Source of the DNA: Limnephilus marmoratus
Lineage: Eukaryota; Arthropoda; Insecta; Trichoptera; Limnephilidae
Reading direction: 5' to 3'
Assembly: GCA_917880885.1 (NCBI GenBank)
Contig: OU862922.1
Span: 27,561,512-27,625,511, forward strand
Length of the DNA stretch: 64,000 nucleotides
Part shown: one piece after another, positions 10,541 to 20,690 of the stretch
Layout: each line of letters starts with the position of its first letter
Position numbering within the stretch: the first letter of the stretch is position 1
Notes under the pieces: model-generated
What the model was told of the DNA's origin: nothing
Databases searched by the model: none
The model's input: only the letters and a program-made list of their open reading frames with translations
Position numbers and translations under genes: made by a program

Positions 10541-11002
10541 TTAAAAGGGGAATAGATTTAATAATGGGTCATTTAAAAACAATTTTTGATTATTAATAAT
10601 ATTTAAATTTGCATTAACACTCTTTCTAATCTCTAAAATTTCTAATTTATCCAACTGAAAGCCATTGACATTACAATGTATTAATTCTATTCCACTGTTA
10701 AAATTAAAGGTATGACTAGTTTCTATTAAATGGTTGGCAAACTCCGAGAAACTATTATTATTTAAAGCTTTCATATGCTCTTTAATCCTTATTTCAAAGT
10801 TTCTAGAAGTTTTACCTATATAAAAGAAATCACAATCATTACATTTCAATTTATAAATTCCAGATTTTTTCATTTTTGAATCTCTATCTTTATTATTTAC
10901 TATGTAATTTTTAAGTCTATTGTTTGCATAAAATACAGGAATAATTTCATTAGGTACATTCTTTTTTATTAAATTAGAAATTTTATTATTAAAATACATC
11001 AT
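10541..11002 (-). CDS. PLE GIY-YIG endonuclease domain (partial ORF)
   Basis: 153-residue open frame equal to the C-terminal nuclease part of a Penelope-like retroelement polyprotein. Visible motifs are SGIYKLKCNDCDFFYIGKTS (GIY and YIG halves, about residues 47-66), with the CxxC between them that is usual in PLEs, then RIKEH (catalytic R and helix) and EFANHL. The end DPLLNLFPF matches the conserved PLE end. It would nick target DNA during retrotransposition in the nucleus. RT is missing upstream, so this copy is not autonomous. The first ATG is only the first methionine in the open frame, not a true start. Confidence 0.8.
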   Translation of the reverse strand: MMYFNNKISNLIKKNVPNEIIPVFYANNRLKNYIVNNKDRDSKMKKSGIYKLKCNDCDFFYIGKTSRNFEIRIKEHMKALNNNSFSEFANHLIETSHTFNFNSGIELIHCNVNGFQLDKLEILEIRKSVNANLNIINNQKLFLNDPLLNLFPF

Positions 11003-11033
11003 TTTCCTCCATTTTTTCTCTTCTTTATCCTAA

Positions 11034-11068
11034 TTTGCGGGCATTAAATATAAATTAATGCCCGCAAA
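11034..11068. repeat. perfect 14-bp inverted repeat
   Basis: TTTGCGGGCATTAA, a 7-nt spacer, then its exact reverse complement. It sits just beyond the truncated end of the PLE reading frame. Role unknown. Confidence 0.8.
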
Positions 11069-13335
11069 CGATATGCGTTGGACGAATGCACACCTTTCAT
11101 ATATCGCTGTTTGGATGCATTACCAATTCAAGCCAGAAACTGACACGTTTAATAGAAAATCATTACGCTTACATATTTTTTTATTTTATTTTTAGCATAT
11201 AAAATATAATATACATTTAGATGATGTAATAATTTGCGTACAAGTTCATGTTAAAATATGTTAATACCACTCTTCCATAGAAGCATTAGCTTGTGTCTGG
11301 AATTTCTTTCCATCTTTTTTCTTTCCTTCTTTCTTGCTTTCTTCCTTCATTTCTATCTGTCTTTTTGTCCCAGAAACTGTTTACTTATTATGATTTATAT
11401 TTTATTTTGTTTATTATTATTTCTGTTATTTCACTTGTAGCATCTCTACCTAGTAACAACTAAAACAGGACTAACGCGCGATGTGAACATTTCTAATTGA
11501 AGTGTGTAATGTAATTTAAATGCAATTTCCCGTAAATGTTTAAAGCAATCAATAAATAAATATCAGAGTGTAATCAGCACGTACTCTAAAAACTTAAACC
11601 AGAGACTCCTGAACTTATTTGGAATAAAAAAATAATATACCTAGATGTCATTTTGGTCTCCGGTGACTTTTTTCCACCCAAAAACATTTTTAAAAACCTG
11701 TAGGTATTGGACAGTTAGGGTCAGGCGGAGGTTGGTCGGTCACTTAGTTGAGTAAACAGTAATGGTAAAAGTTGTTTTAAACAAAAAAAAATTGACCGGA
11801 GACGAAAATTTGATTTACATTTGTTTATTCTAACTGAAAATAAAAATTGTTTTTTGAAATTTATCGAGTATGTGCCGATAAACCCTTAATTGCAAAAGCA
11901 AACTAACTCAGAACATTAAAAAAATTATTCTATTAGGTATAACAAACAAAAACAAGAAATAACAAACTTGTCGACGCATTGGTTCCGCTGGCTATGTTCC
12001 GCTGAGATTCAAGTGTGGTAGCATAAATAATATTTTTTTTTAATAATTACCATATGTGCGGAGAAGAACGTGGAATATTTTGGCTGTACATAATATCTTG
12101 CGAATAATTAAAATTCTGATACATCTGGTCGATCTAAGGAAGTGTTGTCAGCAATGGTAATCCCTGTACAGGTACAGCACAGAATACACAATGACGTTCT
12201 GGGAATAATATATAAAAGTTCAAAGCATCGCCAGACACTTCAAACCCTTGAGTGTTGGAGAGAAAGGGAAGGCGAAGGACAAACAAGGAGGGAAACTTGT
12301 TAGAGCCGCCCCTTCTGCAGGAAATTGAGTGACAATGGACACAATTGATCATTTGATTGGAAAATCTAAAGCATGATGAAGGGAATAAAGAATCCGAGAA
12401 AGGTAAAAACGAAGGTAAACAAATTGCTTCAAATAAAAACGATAATCGAAAAGCCATTTATCTTTTTAATGGCAGCTTTTTGTGTAACGGTGAAGATTTT
12501 TTTTTTGAATGGGATGGTGAAATAGAATTTGGAAACAGTGTTTACTATGAATTAAAAATGTTACGAAAAATTCCACGGATTTCAAAAATAGTTCTTTCAT
12601 TTGTTAATTCTTTTTTTAGCGACTGCTTTAGATGTATGTCGTTCTATGAAGGTTAGATCAAAAAATATGTAGGACATAAAGCGAGCAATTGATTTCAAAG
12701 TTATTAGCACTGTATAGATATTCAATACTCAATACATAGTAATCGACACATATTTTTACCACAATAAAACCGGGTTAGTTTATCAAAATAATTCCAGTAT
12801 ATTCACAACAATTCAGTGGCATACAAACGTTATAATGAAGCTTCCGTAATGGATACAAAGAATAATGAAGAGCGGTTAAGTGATTACTTATTTCCATCGT
12901 AATTCAAATCGCCATTAATTTCAATGTTACATATTAAAAGCATAATGTTTTAAGTTAGTACGGAAAATGTAACAATTTCCGGAATATTCAAAAATATACT
13001 ACGATACATATGAAGAACCTAATGGCCCCATTAAAAGTACAAGCGAAGAAAGGTGGTAATATGAAATTTCTTGATCTAAATACGAATTTATTCTAAAGTC
13101 GAAATATAACGATTTACAGAATTTTATTGCAGTTTTATCAATAAATGGTGGAGCATATAAAGAGCCCCATCAAAGGCGGGCTTTGTAACCTAAGAAATGA
13201 ATGCGGCGTTCTAACATAAAAAAAGTATGGTCAAGAATTGCACTTGCACATTATAAATACATAAAGGCATGAAACACAATATGTGAGGTACATATAACCT
13301 TTGTAATTTAAATATAAAACTTAATACATCATATG
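11069..13335. other. no recognisable gene
   Basis: Holds a divergent repeat E segment near 11560-11690 (AAACCAGAGACTCCTGAAC) and a T-rich stretch at 11300-11420. The reading frames at 12134-12656 overlap on both strands and carry no motif. Confidence 0.4.
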
Positions 13336-14279
13336 TTAGGTCCTTACATATGAAATTGGCGTTTTGGATGGGAGGAACATAAAGTCGATTTTTTTTAAAT
13401 ATAATATATTTATTTAATCAAAGTATGTACCATTGCTATATATGCACTTTTGCCATCTCTTGGGTAGTTCATCGATCCCTTTATTAAAAAAAACCATTCG
13501 GACTGGAATCAATAAAATCTTTGAAGGCGGTTTGGACTGCCCCATCGGAGTTGAATTTTTTCCTTTGCAAGAAGTTATCAAAATTTCGAAAAAAATGGTA
13601 ATCTGTTGGGACAAGGTCCGGAGAGTACGGTGGATATCTTAGACATTCCAATTGAAGCTCCTCTAATTTGTTAGCCGTCGTTGTGCAGTGTGTGGTCTAG
13701 CGTTCTAATGCACGTTTGTTGATTTGCTTCACTCAATTCGTGAGATACCCACCTTTCAAGCTTTTTCATCTTCCCAATTTGTTTCAAGTGGATTAAAAAA
13801 GTTTTATCACTAACACCGCAGCCTGCAGCTAACTCGGACGTGGTTTACGATGGATCCGCTTCCACAATAGCCTTCAATTCTTCATTATCAACTTTGGTCT
13901 CCGGCCGTCCACGGGGCTTGTTCTGCAGGTGGAAATTTTCAGAACAAAAACGTTGGAACCAAAACGCACTGTGTTTTCTTTTGCGGCACCGTCGCCATAC
14001 ACATCATTAATCCTTCGCGCCGTTTCTGCAGCACTGGTGCCACGGTGGAACTCATACTCGTAAATAACGCGATATTTCAAGTTTTCCATTTTGTAAACTA
14101 AGTGACGCAAAGAAAAAAAACAATTAAGGAAAAATCAAATGAATTTTAATTTTTCGAAACACAAATACATAAGTAAATAGCTGTATAAATTTGAATTTGG
14201 AATTTCTAACCAAAGAGAAAATATTTGAGATCAAAGTTGCCATTTCGGCAAAATGCCAATTTCATATGTAAGGACCTAA
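13336..14279 (-). mobile_element. mariner element, internally deleted
   Basis: Terminal inverted repeats of about 31 bp: TTAGGTCCTTACATATGAAA... at 13336 and its reverse complement ending ...GTAAGGACCTAA at 14279. Length is 944 bp against about 1.3 kb for a full mariner. The expected TA duplication is seen on the right (14280-14281); the left flank is TG, probably mutated. Confidence 0.85.
13414..14090 (-). pseudogene. mariner transposase remnant
   Basis: Minus-strand frames give, in order, the N-terminal helix-turn-helix region (YEYEFHRGTSAAETARRIND, about 14068-14009), a KPRGRPET-type linker and an LAAGCGVSDKT second helix-turn-helix, then after a deletion ARPHTAQR (catalytic block two) and the C-terminal FFNKGIDELPKRWQKC (about 13495-13448). 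At least one in-frame stop follows ADPS, and frameshifts separate the pieces. The block holding the first catalytic aspartate is lost. When intact it would be a DD34D cut-and-paste transposase acting at TA sites. This copy is dead but could be mobilised in trans because both ends survive. Confidence 0.85.
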
Positions 14280-14281
14280 TA

Positions 14282-15900
14282 TTAAGGTGCTTAACCAAAA
14301 ATTGTAAAATATTTTAATAAAGGTAAAAAGAAAAAAAAAAGGTTTGGTTCGTGCATAATTAGAAAAATGAAATAATTGATAATGACAGCGTATTTTTAAT
14401 TAAATTATTGTGCTTTTTAGATTATTTTTGAGTTCTTTAGAATACCATACTAAGCTTATACACATGTTGCTTATGGTGCTTAGAGATTGGACTTTCCGAA
14501 TAAAACTAAATATAAAAATATTCTCTTCTTAATGTGATTGTAATGTCATGTACAGAATTAACTTAATAATTATATTTCTCAAACCGCACGGTATCAATTC
14601 AAATATCTCTGGGAAACAAATAAATAATTTTTGGAAAATTTGGCTTGTTGACTTATTCAATCATTGAAGTACCCACCACTGTCCCACCCCGGTATAGGCA
14701 ACTTATGGTCGCCCCTTCGGGGTTCTCACAAGAATCTAATTTTTTTGAATAAACGGCTCTACATTTAATGTAACGAATCTAGACCTTCAATGTCCCCTCA
14801 TACTGTGTTAGGTGGCGGTATGCGGTCGCGCCTACAGGACTGTACTGTAATGGTCAAAAACTAATACTACTGGTGTTAGTAGACATAAATGTATAAAAAG
14901 AGAAAACAAAATATTTAATACATTATAAACAGAGGGAGACCACACACTCCGTGACTGCAGGCATCTGCGTGTAAAGACAAAAAAAGAAAAAGAATCATAA
15001 GTTGAAAACAAAACATAAAACGGAAAAAGACAACCGTCATGACCATCGTGAGCCCGGCGGTCCCCCAGAGAATGTATGAGGTTTTTAGTCCAACATCACG
15101 GCACCCAGTGGAGTCGTCCTTTAGCCAGCCAGCCGGTGGTGCCTAGAAGAAGTAAATGGACTGCAAAATGAAGACCCTAGGGAGAAAAGCGTCGGGTGGC
15201 CGGAGAGGGGACGGACAGACCTCCGGATGCCGCTCAATCTTTCCTCCAACCTTATCATGACCGGGGGGGTGGCACGGGCACAGAAGGAGATAACAATGAT
15301 TGAATCGAAAAGGTAAACCAAAGGTAAGTTAACAGGGACAAGGCCCAAAGTCCAACCCCTTCGATGGGGAAGAGGACATTACAGAACAAACAAAGGAGTT
15401 CTGTCTAACCTCCAGATAAACAATATAACATTTATAACATTAGAACAATATAACATCTTAAAAAAAAAAGAAGAAATTAATAATAGTCACGAAAATAATA
15501 ATGGAATTATCCATCCCAAGCTGTAAATTCGACTGCTGCTGTGTACTAAAAAATAAAATAAACAAACAGAATTTGCACATACATGATGCCATGAAAGGAA
15601 AGAAAAACAATAGAACACAAAGGAAAGTGTATATAAAATAAACGTATAGAAATCAATAGAAGCAAATTTATAGTTGGCTAATTTGCAATGCTGCGCGGTG
15701 AACTTCCAGACTGCAACTGTATGTTTCAAACAAAATTCCACGTTCATATAGCCTAACAGAGAAAAGAAAAAAAAAACAAAAGAACACATAAAAAAAAGAG
15801 TATTAAAAGAATATGTACATCCAGGCGAAAGTATAAAAGAGAGATCAAATCGTTGTCCGTGGTATTACAGGAACATGTACACCTGATAACCTATATTCTG
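14282..15900. other. 3' UTR region of the R1-clade LINE plus unassigned sequence
   Basis: The part nearest 15900 (about 14900-15900) is A-rich on the plus strand and directly follows the ORF2 stop codon on the minus strand, so it is likely 3' UTR. I could not find a poly(A) or simple-repeat tail that fixes the end. About 14690-14740 has a GC-rich patch of unknown origin. Confidence 0.4.
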
Positions 15901-18900
15901 CTAATCATCGACTCTAAGAGCAGGCCATCTTTCAACCCAGATCCTTGCAAACTTACGCAAGCACTCGAAATTCACCTTATTCGATACTAGATCAGTATTC
16001 CAAACTGGTCTAATAGGGACGTCCAGACCATTAAGCATTTCCTCTCTAGCATCCATCATAATCTCGCAATGCCACAGAATGTGCTCGGCCGACTGGTTTG
16101 TGCTACCGCACGCACAGTTGGGATGAGGGGATAGGGAGAGAGTATGAAGTCTCCCCCTAAATTCCCCATGACCAGACAAAAGTTGGGTCACGTGATGGTC
16201 CAGTTGTAAAAAGGCCCCTTCCATCCTGATTTTAACTGATGGGAAGAAGGAGAAAGTCCATCTCCCCAAATTCGACCTATCCCAACGAAGCTGCCACTCA
16301 TGAAGCGACAGTTCACGCATTTCACGAAGCAGACCAGGGAGAGTCCCCGGACCACCAGGAGTCAGGACAACACCATGATGAGTTGCCGGGGTTCCTCTAG
16401 TAAGCTTCTCTTTAGTGATCACCTCCCTGATTTCGAGATCGATTGGTAATATACCAGCCAAAACAGGCAAAGCGTCCGAATCAACGGTTCTATACGCCCC
16501 GGATAGTGCCAGGAGAGGAGTTCGTTGACCTCGCTTCAAAGCCAGGAGTATAAGCGAATTATCCAAGCGATGCTCCCACACAGATGCAGCGTATGAAACT
16601 TGCGCAACATAAACGCACCTATATAGCATACGCAAAGCCGGATTACGCAGTCCCCACTCAGCTGTGGAGAGTCTCCTTAGCTTCAAAAAGAGAGCCTGAG
16701 CCTTGCTGGATACATCCTTGACGTGAGCCAGAAAAGAGGACGATCGATCAAGCGTAACACCTAAATATTTTACATTATCAAAGAAGCGGATATTGGATTC
16801 TCCCATTTTGATGGTCGGATTTCTGTTTCTGCTGAGATAACCCTTCATCAGGAGGCCCTTAGTCTTCTGGGGAGCGAAGGTCATCTTGTTTCTTGTTCCC
16901 CAATCCAAGAACATCTGCAAACCATCACTACCTTTCTTTTCTACTTCCTTTCTGCTGTCCCCAGAGACCAAATACATTTTGTCATCAGCGTAATCAACAG
17001 AAATACATCCTTCAGGCAAGGGTAACCTGGAGGAGTCGTCAAAGGCAATGTTCCACAGGTCAGGTCCAAGAATGGAGCCCTGAGGGCATCCCATATCAGC
17101 TTCACGCTCGATGCAGTAGTCCCCGAAAGAGATGGTAATTGTTCTATCGGCCAGGTAGTCATCGATGATTTGGAACAAAAGTTTGGAGCACTGCCTGTTT
17201 TTCACCTTCAACCGTATCATTGCCCACCACGCATGATCGAAGGCACCAGTTATGTCAAGAAATATTGCCACAACGTACTTCTTGGGACAAACCTTCACCC
17301 AGTCAAGCACATACGACAGGGCGTGCACCGTGGATTTCCCAGGGACGAAACCAAATTGCAGGTCGCTAGCCGGGGAGAGCGATTTCCGTAACCGTTCTCT
17401 GATGATTTTCTCCAAGATTTTACCTAGAACTGGAAGTAAGGTGATAGGTCTGTACGCTTTAATATCAGAAAGTGGTTTGTCGTTCCCCTTGGGTATAATC
17501 CGGAGCACGCCGCGCTTCCATTCTGAGGGAAAAACCCCTCTTCTCATGCATGTGTCCATCACCTGGAAGAGCTCCTCCTTGGCGTGGACCCAGACTTGCT
17601 TTGCAATTACGCCGTTGAGCCTATCATGCCCTGGTGCCTTCTTAGGACCCAAACCCTTAATTATAACTTCAATTTCTTGCTTAGTGACTCTATACGAAAT
17701 ATCCTCTTGGGCGAGGTTACTAGGAGGCAGCCGTGCCAGATTTCTAATCTGGGTATGGTGGTCACTTTCCCCAATTACTGAATCTATAGGAACTAACTCA
17801 CCCAAAAGTGTCTCGAGGGTAGAGGCCACGTCCACCGTCTCAGCGTTCCTCCCATCAATATTCCCAATTACAGTAGACAAAAACCGATCAGATCCTTTAC
17901 CGGATTTCTTAATTGCGCTGTGGATATTCCACGGGTTGGCGTTACCCACTTCTTGGACCCAATTACGCCAGGCAGCTCGTTTCGCATGAAGGACGGCCCG
18001 CTTAAAAGCCGACCTAGCAGATCTGAGGTCGTCCAGGAGAGCGGCCGTCTCCTCCTCCGTACGACCACCACTCCTAGCAGACCCCATCGCCCTGAAGGCT
18101 CTCTTGTAGACCCCCTTCAGCAAAGTCAGCTCAGGTGACCACCACGGCGTCCGAATGCTCGTCTTTGGGTTTGATCTGCCCAAAGACGAGTTGGCAGCAG
18201 ATACAACCGCCTTATTGAAAAAGTTTCCCAAATTATCCGGATCAGTAGCAGCTACATGGTAAAAATCCCTTAAAGTATCTCGTAGCGCAATCCCAAAGTT
18301 ATCCCAATTCGCCCTAGTGGTGTTGAAATTCCAGGAGGTTCTTGGAATCTCTGTTTTTTTAACACCAACCGTAAATGTAATTAATCTATGATCCGAATTT
18401 ATTTCGCACTCATGGACTGTCCACCTTGAAATCCTGGTTGCAACTGACCCAGAGCAAAGAGTTAAGTCAATGTTGCTCTCACCATGTATGTTTGAGAATG
18501 TGAAAAAAGAACTCTGTTCATTAATTATACTGAGACCTTGCGCGGCAATTAGGTCTTCCACGGCGTCTGATCGCTCCGTCCTACAGTCGTTAGTATCAAA
18601 CCATAATGGTGAGCGTGCATTAAAGTCACCTCCGATAACAATGTTACGTCCTTTAAGCGCGTTCAATGCGCGCGTCAAACTCAGGATGTGGGGTCCTACC
18701 GGGTTCCCAAACTTAAAATATACGGAGATCAAAAAGATCTCAGTATCACCAAATCTAATACATACACAGGTTTGGTACTCATCAGAATAGCCGTCCAAGA
18801 GGAGGGGGCTGATCAACGAAGTGTTGACCAGGACACCCGCCCCCGGAGATCGGCCGACTTCGAGTACCGCCCCCGGAAAACTAATTGGGGTTTTACCTTG

Positions 18901-19032
18901 CCAGGTGTACTGTTCCTGTATGAGCATAATGTCGATATTGCGGTCAGACATGACCCGCAGCACCTCCAAAGTGGCCATCCGGGAACGCTGCAGGTTGATC
19001 TGGCCAATAGAAATAGGATTAACTAGAGCCAT
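15901..19032 (-). CDS. R1-clade LINE ORF2: AP endonuclease + reverse transcriptase
   Basis: Uninterrupted 1043-codon ORF. N-terminal APE-type endonuclease: QINLQRSR (10-17), IQEQYTWQG (38-46), GGDFNARSPLW (134-144), SNIDLTL (186-192) and SDHR (213-216), all catalytic blocks intact. RT follows: LDITGAFDHAWW (592-603), CPQGSILGP (649-657) and YADD (681-684). A CCHC-type motif CACG...AEHILWHC lies near the C-terminus. Length and motif style fit the R1 clade (R1, TRAS, SART, Waldo). The product would nick target DNA and prime reverse transcription on the element RNA. Its ATG overlaps the end of ORF1 by 14 nt in another frame, so translation probably uses reinitiation. The long antisense frame at 17252-17989 is a shadow. 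Full intactness suggests a young, possibly active copy. Confidence 0.92.
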   Translation of the reverse strand: MALVNPISIGQINLQRSRMATLEVLRVMSDRNIDIMLIQEQYTWQGKTPISFPGAVLEVGRSPGAGVLVNTSLISPLLLDGYSDEYQTCVCIRFGDTEIFLISVYFKFGNPVGPHILSLTRALNALKGRNIVIGGDFNARSPLWFDTNDCRTERSDAVEDLIAAQGLSIINEQSSFFTFSNIHGESNIDLTLCSGSVATRISRWTVHECEINSDHRLITFTVGVKKTEIPRTSWNFNTTRANWDNFGIALRDTLRDFYHVAATDPDNLGNFFNKAVVSAANSSLGRSNPKTSIRTPWWSPELTLLKGVYKRAFRAMGSARSGGRTEEETAALLDDLRSARSAFKRAVLHAKRAAWRNWVQEVGNANPWNIHSAIKKSGKGSDRFLSTVIGNIDGRNAETVDVASTLETLLGELVPIDSVIGESDHHTQIRNLARLPPSNLAQEDISYRVTKQEIEVIIKGLGPKKAPGHDRLNGVIAKQVWVHAKEELFQVMDTCMRRGVFPSEWKRGVLRIIPKGNDKPLSDIKAYRPITLLPVLGKILEKIIRERLRKSLSPASDLQFGFVPGKSTVHALSYVLDWVKVCPKKYVVAIFLDITGAFDHAWWAMIRLKVKNRQCSKLLFQIIDDYLADRTITISFGDYCIEREADMGCPQGSILGPDLWNIAFDDSSRLPLPEGCISVDYADDKMYLVSGDSRKEVEKKGSDGLQMFLDWGTRNKMTFAPQKTKGLLMKGYLSRNRNPTIKMGESNIRFFDNVKYLGVTLDRSSSFLAHVKDVSSKAQALFLKLRRLSTAEWGLRNPALRMLYRCVYVAQVSYAASVWEHRLDNSLILLALKRGQRTPLLALSGAYRTVDSDALPVLAGILPIDLEIREVITKEKLTRGTPATHHGVVLTPGGPGTLPGLLREMRELSLHEWQLRWDRSNLGRWTFSFFPSVKIRMEGAFLQLDHHVTQLLSGHGEFRGRLHTLSLSPHPNCACGSTNQSAEHILWHCEIMMDAREEMLNGLDVPIRPVWNTDLVSNKVNFECLRKFARIWVERWPALRVDD

Positions 19033-20476
19033 AGTCAGTCATTTTAATCTGTGCCTCTATGGCAGCTCTGTGGGCGGGGCACATCCTGTCGCCAGTCGGG
19101 TGGTCTGCCGGTTTCTTAAACCTCGTACAGGTAGCACAGACAGCGGGCTGTGCCTTCTTGGGACATTCCTCAAAGTCATGACCCTCTGAGGCGCAGTGTC
19201 GACAGGTAACCTTCTCCTGGGTACATGTTTTAGTAATGTGTCCATACTGATGGCATTTGAAACACCTGGTAGCCCCGGTGAAATCACGCGTACGACAGGC
19301 AGTCCAACCAAGGAAGCACAACCCGCTGTCTATTAAAACCCGCCTGACGTTTGGGTGACATGTTACCACCATATTCATCGTAGGCAATTCGCGTTTTCCA
19401 AAAAGCGACACCCGGCGCATGGTCCTCAAGTGATCTTCCAAAGAAAGAGAGGTCTTTCCATCCAGATTTGTTGTGTAGATCTCCTTAAATAGCTCTGGAT
19501 CTGCAGACGGGTCACCTCTGGGCATGTTATATATTACAATTTTGGGTAATCTACCCAGAGGGCTGACGATTTTTAGGCCGCAAGCAGCTAGTTTGGCCTC
19601 AGTTTTTTTGATATTTTCCAGGTCAGTTTTGTCCTTAGCCTGGATAGCCATGCCGGCACCCCTAATCTTTCGAACTCGGACAACTTGAAAACCATCAGTA
19701 CGAGGATTGATTGTTTTCTCCAGATTCTTCTTCGTTTCTTCGGAGGTAGTACCCTCTGGCTTTTCTGGGTATACGAGGACAGTGAGCGGTTTAGGTGGGA
19801 TCGGTCGCTCAAAACCGTTAACTACCAAGGTTTTTGAATTTGGTGCGGAACCAGCCATCTTCGCATATGTAGGAGCAGCAGAGGTATTCGGCAGTGGCAC
19901 ACTAGCTGGCGGTCGTACTTGGAGTAGGTTGTCAATTTTCTTTGAAATGATGTTTTGGGAAGTTAACATTTCTTCAATGGTAGAGCTCCTAGTAGACACA
20001 GTGTTTAAATCTAGCATTAGATGCGTGATGTCGGACATCAGGTCATCTAAGAGTTCGTTGATTGCACTCTTATCACCTTTGTTAAGTTTATTAGCACCGT
20101 CGATGATCGATCTAATTTTATGGCACTTAGACATTGCCGGGATCACTTTCCACTGGTTCACGTTAGGTGAGTCACTAGGTCTGGGTCTCTTCCGTGTGCT
20201 GGCATTAGGTGAAGGCATCGACGAAATAGTGATGGATTGTCCACTTGGGCCGGCGGTGGGGGGTGGGACCGTGTCCATGTCCGAGCCTTCGTCGGAGTCG
20301 CTATGCGCAGTGTGGGTCTCGGATTCTACACCGAACAATTTTTTTTTGGACTTATGCCTTTGTTTTTTAGGACTCATGGGGTACATTTGGCGCTTGAGTT
20401 CTTCAATTTGATCTTTTATGGCCTTGTTGCGTTCCATTTTCCTATTCTCACGATCGGGATTTTCGTCCGATGACAT
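19019..20476 (-). CDS. R1-clade LINE ORF1: Gag-like zinc-knuckle protein
   Basis: Uninterrupted 485-codon ORF. The N-terminus is charged and Lys-rich (KKQRHKSKKKL) and is followed by a Ser/Pro-rich acidic linker, a helical region (about 140-190), and an RRM-like central part with VVRVRKIRGAGMAIQAKDK. The C-terminal third has retroviral-type zinc knuckles: CFKCHQYGHITKTC, then CRHCASEGHDFEEC, then a partial third CATCTRF. It would bind element RNA and form the ribonucleoprotein. The ATG at 20476 is the first in the frame. The stop codon overlaps the ORF2 start (TATGGCTCTAGTTAA). The 234-codon antisense frame at 19707-20411 is a shadow. Confidence 0.9.
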   Translation of the reverse strand: MSSDENPDRENRKMERNKAIKDQIEELKRQMYPMSPKKQRHKSKKKLFGVESETHTAHSDSDEGSDMDTVPPPTAGPSGQSITISSMPSPNASTRKRPRPSDSPNVNQWKVIPAMSKCHKIRSIIDGANKLNKGDKSAINELLDDLMSDITHLMLDLNTVSTRSSTIEEMLTSQNIISKKIDNLLQVRPPASVPLPNTSAAPTYAKMAGSAPNSKTLVVNGFERPIPPKPLTVLVYPEKPEGTTSEETKKNLEKTINPRTDGFQVVRVRKIRGAGMAIQAKDKTDLENIKKTEAKLAACGLKIVSPLGRLPKIVIYNMPRGDPSADPELFKEIYTTNLDGKTSLSLEDHLRTMRRVSLFGKRELPTMNMVVTCHPNVRRVLIDSGLCFLGWTACRTRDFTGATRCFKCHQYGHITKTCTQEKVTCRHCASEGHDFEECPKKAQPAVCATCTRFKKPADHPTGDRMCPAHRAAIEAQIKMTDYGSS

Positions 20477-20499
20477 GTCACTCGAAATAGGGTAAATTT

Positions 20500-20690
20500 G
20501 AAATGTTGGGGGGGTTAGGGGGTCTTAGGGGGGTCTTAGGGGGTCTTAGGGGGTCTTAGGGGGTCTTAGGGGGGTCTTAGGGGGTCATTAGGGGGTCTTA
20601 GGGGGGGATTAGGGGGGTTAGGGGGGTTAGGGGGGGTTGGGGGGGGGGGGGGGGGGTTGGGGGGGTCGGGGGGGTTGAGTGGATGTAAGC
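20500..20690 (+). repeat. (TTAGGGGGTC)n-type G-rich tandem repeat
   Basis: About 190 bp of near-continuous G-runs: repeated CTTAGGGGG, then TTAGGGGGG units, then an uninterrupted run of about 18 G. Units resemble the insect telomere unit TTAGG with expanded G-runs. Strong G-quadruplex potential on the plus strand. It lies immediately upstream of ORF1 of an R1-clade LINE. Confidence 0.85.

Larger units (their letters stand above)
10310..11010 (-). mobile_element. Penelope-like element family B, 5'-truncated 3' end
   Basis: Contains the GIY-YIG endonuclease reading frame (10541-11002) and a downstream ~200-bp 3' region with a hammerhead ribozyme (10367-10411). The RT domain is absent. Related copies are at 49068-50040 (+) and as ends at 50340-50640, sharing the EHMKxLNNNSF...EFANHL coding block and the hammerhead. 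Confidence 0.85.
14900..20500 (-). mobile_element. R1-clade non-LTR retrotransposon, coding region complete
   Basis: ORF1 and ORF2 are both open and overlapping, reading towards lower coordinates. Borders are approximate: the 3' end is not resolved and the 5' side runs into the G-rich tract 25 bp upstream of the ORF1 ATG, so the 5' UTR is very short, contains the tract, or is replaced by target DNA. Confidence 0.8.

Noticed and set aside
12357..12656. 99-codon candidate host gene
   Set aside because: Charged and low-complexity, overlapped by an equally long antisense frame, no recognisable domain or splice context.
17252..17989. 245-codon plus-strand reading frame
   Set aside because: Lies antisense within LINE ORF2 and has no domain signature; shadow of the real gene.
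19707..20411. 234-codon plus-strand reading frame
   Set aside because: Antisense shadow of LINE ORF1.
20500..20690. True telomere or chromosome end
   Set aside because: Units are G-expanded and irregular, not TTAGG, and are flanked by ordinary sequence on both sides.
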